Below are positions 61,870 to 64,000 of a DNA stretch of 64,000 bases, one piece after another. The stretch comes from Halosimplex pelagicum (lineage in GTDB: Archaea > Halobacteriota > Halobacteria > Halobacteriales > Haloarculaceae). The position numbers and the translations under genes are program-made. How positions within the stretch are numbered: the first letter of the stretch is position 1; the number at the start of each line of letters is the position of its first letter. The notes beneath the pieces are model-generated. The model ran no database searches, was not told where the DNA came from, and worked only from the letters and a program-made list of their open reading frames with translations. The DNA is taken from assembly GCF_013415905.1 (NCBI RefSeq), contig NZ_CP058909.1:4774001-4838000 (forward strand), read 5' to 3'.

Positions 61870-63150
61870 TCAGGGGCGGTCGCGCGCGAGCGCCAGGATC
61901 GACTCCGTCAACACCTCGACGCCCGCGACCAGCGAGTCCTCGTCCACGTTGAAGGTCGCGGTGTGGTGGCCCCCCGGATGGTCGGTGCCGACGCCGACGT
62001 ACGCCGCTCGCCCGCCCCGCTCGCGGACGCGGTTCATCAGGACGGTGGCGTCCTCGCTCCCGCCCAGGTCGTCGTTGCGCACCACGGAGTCGACGCCCGC
62101 CGTCCGCCCCGCGACCGTCTCGACCACGTCGACGACGGCGTCGTCGCTCTCGGCGCCCGGCGCCTCGCCCTCGGGCGTCACCTCGACGTCGCAGTCGTGC
62201 ATCGCCGCCGCGCCCTCGATCACCGAGCGGGCTCGTTCGCGCATGTACTCCATGAGGTCGGTGGTCTCGCCGCGGACCTCCCCCTCGATGTGCGCCGTCT
62301 CCGGGATCACGTTCGTCGCGCTCCCGCCGCCGACTCTCCCGGCGTTGACCCGGGTCGCGCCGTCCTCGTGACGGGGGATCGCGTAGAGATTCTGGACCGC
62401 GGCGGCCATCGCCTGGACGGCGTTGCGCCCCGACCCCGGTCGGCCGCCGGCGTGGGCCGGTTCGCCCGAAAAGTCCGCCCGGAACTGGTGGACCGCGAGG
62501 AACCCCTCGACGCCCGCGACCACTTCCCCCGTCGGATGGTCGAGGCCGACGTGGACCGCCAGCAGGTAGTCGACGTCGTCGAGCAGGCCGCTCTCGGCCA
62601 TCGGCTTCCCGCCGCCGATCGCCTCCTCGGCGGGCTGGAACAGGACCTTCAGCGTCCCCGCGAAGTCGCTGTCGGCCACCGCTTCGAGGACGCCGAGCCC
62701 GATGGCGGCGTGGGCGTCGTGGCCGCAGGCGTGCATCGCTCCCTCGTGTTCCGAGCGGAAGCCCTCGCGAACGGGTGCGTGTTCCTCGTCGGTCGACTCC
62801 TCCCTCGGGAGGCCGTCGATGTCGACCCGCAGAGCGATAGTGGGGCCGTCCCCGCGTTCGAGCGTCGCCGCGGCGCCCGTGTACCCGCCGCGCAGTCGCT
62901 CCAGCGTCTCGGGGTTCGCGCCCGCCTCCTCGGCCCGACGGTACCACCGCCGTAGTTCCTCGTCGTCCGGGACGGCGATGCGTTCCCCGTCGGCGAGCAC
63001 CTCGCGGCCGACCAGGACCTCGTCCACGTCCATCGCTTCGAGTTCGTCGACGATCCGCGCGGTCGTCCAGAACTCCCGCCAGGCCGGCTCGGGCTTGCGG
63101 TGGAGCTCCCTGCGTAACTCTACCAGTCGCTCGCGACTCGGCGCGCTCAT
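61870..63150 (-). CDS. M20-family amidohydrolase (IAA-amino acid hydrolase-like)
   Basis: This is 426 residues from ATG 63150. The metal site is visible in MHACGHDAHAAI (Cys142, His144, Asp145), LFQPAEEAIGGG, YLLAVHVGLDHPTG and TDHPGGHHT. N-terminal LVELRRELHRKPEPAWREF is also typical. Such enzymes hydrolyse N-acyl amino acids. A ~45-residue insert after residue 50 (VLADGERIAVPDDEELRRWY) is unusual for the family. Upstream open frame is shadow. Confidence 0.85.
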   Translation of the reverse strand: MSAPSRERLVELRRELHRKPEPAWREFWTTARIVDELEAMDVDEVLVGREVLADGERIAVPDDEELRRWYRRAEEAGANPETLERLRGGYTGAAATLERGDGPTIALRVDIDGLPREESTDEEHAPVREGFRSEHEGAMHACGHDAHAAIGLGVLEAVADSDFAGTLKVLFQPAEEAIGGGKPMAESGLLDDVDYLLAVHVGLDHPTGEVVAGVEGFLAVHQFRADFSGEPAHAGGRPGSGRNAVQAMAAAVQNLYAIPRHEDGATRVNAGRVGGGSATNVIPETAHIEGEVRGETTDLMEYMRERARSVIEGAAAMHDCDVEVTPEGEAPGAESDDAVVDVVETVAGRTAGVDSVVRNDDLGGSEDATVLMNRVRERGGRAAYVGVGTDHPGGHHTATFNVDEDSLVAGVEVLTESILALARDRP

Positions 63151-63209
63151 ACGGGGTAGTGGGCGCCGCGAGAACGTGTCGGTTTCGGCGACGCGTCGCC
63201 GACTCGACC

Positions 63210-63524
63210 TCAGCGGACCTGTTCGATCTCGGCTTCGACGTGGATGCGGTCGGGGTAGTCGTCGCCGGCGACCGAGCGGGCGAAGTCGTCGTGGCCGTGG
63301 ACCTCGACGGTGCGGGTGTAGGCGGTGTACTGCCAGGGCTCGAAGCTCCCGCCGTCGGCGGCCAGCCGCTTGGACTGGGGGACGCGGTGGTCCGTCGGCG
63401 GCTGGGGATGGGGCCCTTTCAGCTCCACGCCCTTGCGCTCGGCGGCGGCCTTGACTCCGTCGACGACGTCGTCGAGGAGCCGTCGGTCCCCGCTCGTGAA
63501 CGTGAGCTTCGTGACGAAGGGCAT
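63210..63524 (-). CDS. Stand-alone uS10/mL48-like protein
   Basis: This is 104 residues from ATG 63524 (MPFVTKLTFTSGDRRLLDD). The pattern matches ribosomal protein S10: RKGVELKGPHPQPPTDHRVP, WQYTAYTRTVEVHGHDDFAR and DRIHVEAEIEQVR. It is a paralogue outside the ribosomal operons, found in haloarchaea. A GTG/ATG further upstream (63551) is less likely. Role unknown; it could be an alternative ribosome component or RNA-binding factor. Confidence 0.7.
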   Translation of the reverse strand: MPFVTKLTFTSGDRRLLDDVVDGVKAAAERKGVELKGPHPQPPTDHRVPQSKRLAADGGSFEPWQYTAYTRTVEVHGHDDFARSVAGDDYPDRIHVEAEIEQVR

Positions 63525-63649
63525 GTCCGTCCGGTCGCCGGGCACCGGCATAAGCCATGCGTTTGCCCCCGACTCGTGTCGGGTGTCGGAGAGGTCACCG
63601 TGGCGACGCTCCGATATTCACTTAAGGAGTGATAGAGTACTTAGTGGCA

Positions 63650-64000
63650 ATGATAGAGGCCACGAGCGCGGGAGCCATCCTCTTTCGCGACACGCGTGGC
63701 CGGCGGGAGTACCTCCTCCTCAAGAGTCGCCCGGGCGACTGGGAGTTCCCGAAAGGGGGCGTCGAGGGCGAGGAGGAGCTCCAGCAGACCGCCATCCGCG
63801 AAGTGAAAGAGGAGGCCGGAATCGGCGATTTCCGGCTCTTGGACGGCTTCCGAGAGGACTACGACTACGTGTTCGAAGCCAACGGCAACACCATCCACAA
63901 GACCGTACACCTGTTCATCGCCCGCTCGTTCGAGGCGTCGGCGGAGCTCTCCCACGAGCACCGCGACCTCCAGTGGCGCGACTACGAACAGGCCATCAAC
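63650..64000 (+). CDS. Nudix hydrolase (Ap4A-hydrolase-like), cut by window edge
   Basis: ATG at 63650 opens 117 codons to the end of the window with no stop. The Nudix box GGVEGEEELQQTAIREVKEE, then AGI, is complete (about residues 43-65). The start IEATSAGAILFRDTRGRREY and LLLKSRPGDWEFPKGG match bis(5'-nucleosyl)-tetraphosphatases. It should cleave a nucleoside diphosphate linked to another group. An A/T-rich promoter-like segment is at 63612-63626. The C terminus is outside the window. Confidence 0.85.
   Translation, partial: MIEATSAGAILFRDTRGRREYLLLKSRPGDWEFPKGGVEGEEELQQTAIREVKEEAGIGDFRLLDGFREDYDYVFEANGNTIHKTVHLFIARSFEASAELSHEHRDLQWRDYEQAIN

Overview
This window comes from a halophilic archaeon (class Halobacteria). 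The DNA is very GC-rich and the deduced proteins are strongly acidic. The gene content is archaeal: proteasome-activating nucleotidase, Mre11-Rad50, the KH/beta-CASP ribonuclease aCPSF1, mevalonate-pathway HMG-CoA synthase, CofD for coenzyme F420, an archaeosine-type queC-queE-queD set, a geranylgeranyl reductase, Tat-lipoproteins and type IV pilin-like proteins. Many starts sit about 25-30 bases behind a TATA-like box, which fits leaderless haloarchaeal transcripts. Genus cannot be fixed from the sequence. All coordinates and family calls come from reading the sequence; no database search was run.

Layout. 1-9.1 kb: the tail of a TatD-like hydrolase, small haloarchaeal conserved proteins, a large pilin-like surface protein, HMG-CoA synthase and a degenerate RecA/KaiC-like protein. 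9.2-20.2 kb: core information processing, with a YihY/BrkB membrane protein, a rad50-mre11 operon, a winged-helix regulator divergent from pan, a PAS histidine kinase, aCPSF1 and NikR. 20.3-32.0 kb: an IclR regulator, an 830-base control region and a tightly overlapping operon. The operon encodes a dipeptide/oligopeptide-type ABC importer, a dihydropyrimidinase/hydantoinase, an N-carbamoyl-amino-acid/ureidopropionase-type hydrolase, a DUF3830 protein and a D-2-hydroxyacid dehydrogenase. It looks like uptake and ring-opening of a cyclic amide/ureide such as a hydantoin or dihydropyrimidine. 32-41 kb: small proteins, a bactofilin-like protein, YchF, a GMP-reductase/IMPDH-like enzyme, a UbiA prenyltransferase and queC-queE-queD. 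41.8-43.8 kb: a low-GC AAA/DUF4143-type ATPase, probably acquired, next to tRNA-Phe. 44-52 kb: a transglutaminase / DUF58 / membrane-protein operon facing a MoxR ATPase. 52.4-55.7 kb: a four-gene overlapping operon, cofD - Dus-like TIM barrel - CitG-like - DUF447, which looks like a cofactor module. 55.8-64 kb: an SRPBCC protein, a GH2 glycosidase, a geranylgeranyl reductase, a pilin, an M20 amidohydrolase, a stand-alone uS10-like protein and the start of a Nudix hydrolase.

The least explained structures are in non-coding DNA. Three intergenic regions (about 1.14-1.47, 38.2-38.8 and 52.0-52.4 kb) hold dense nested palindromes. Two of these regions have TGAAAGsCC/GGGCTTTCA-type ends, and all three have G/T-rich GCGGT runs. 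The 52.1 kb copy folds on paper into a closed multi-branch junction with a perfect 17-bp outer stem. A second oddity is a 57-base, 56/57-identical, phase-preserving copy of an internal cofD segment in the gap after the neighbouring SRPBCC gene.
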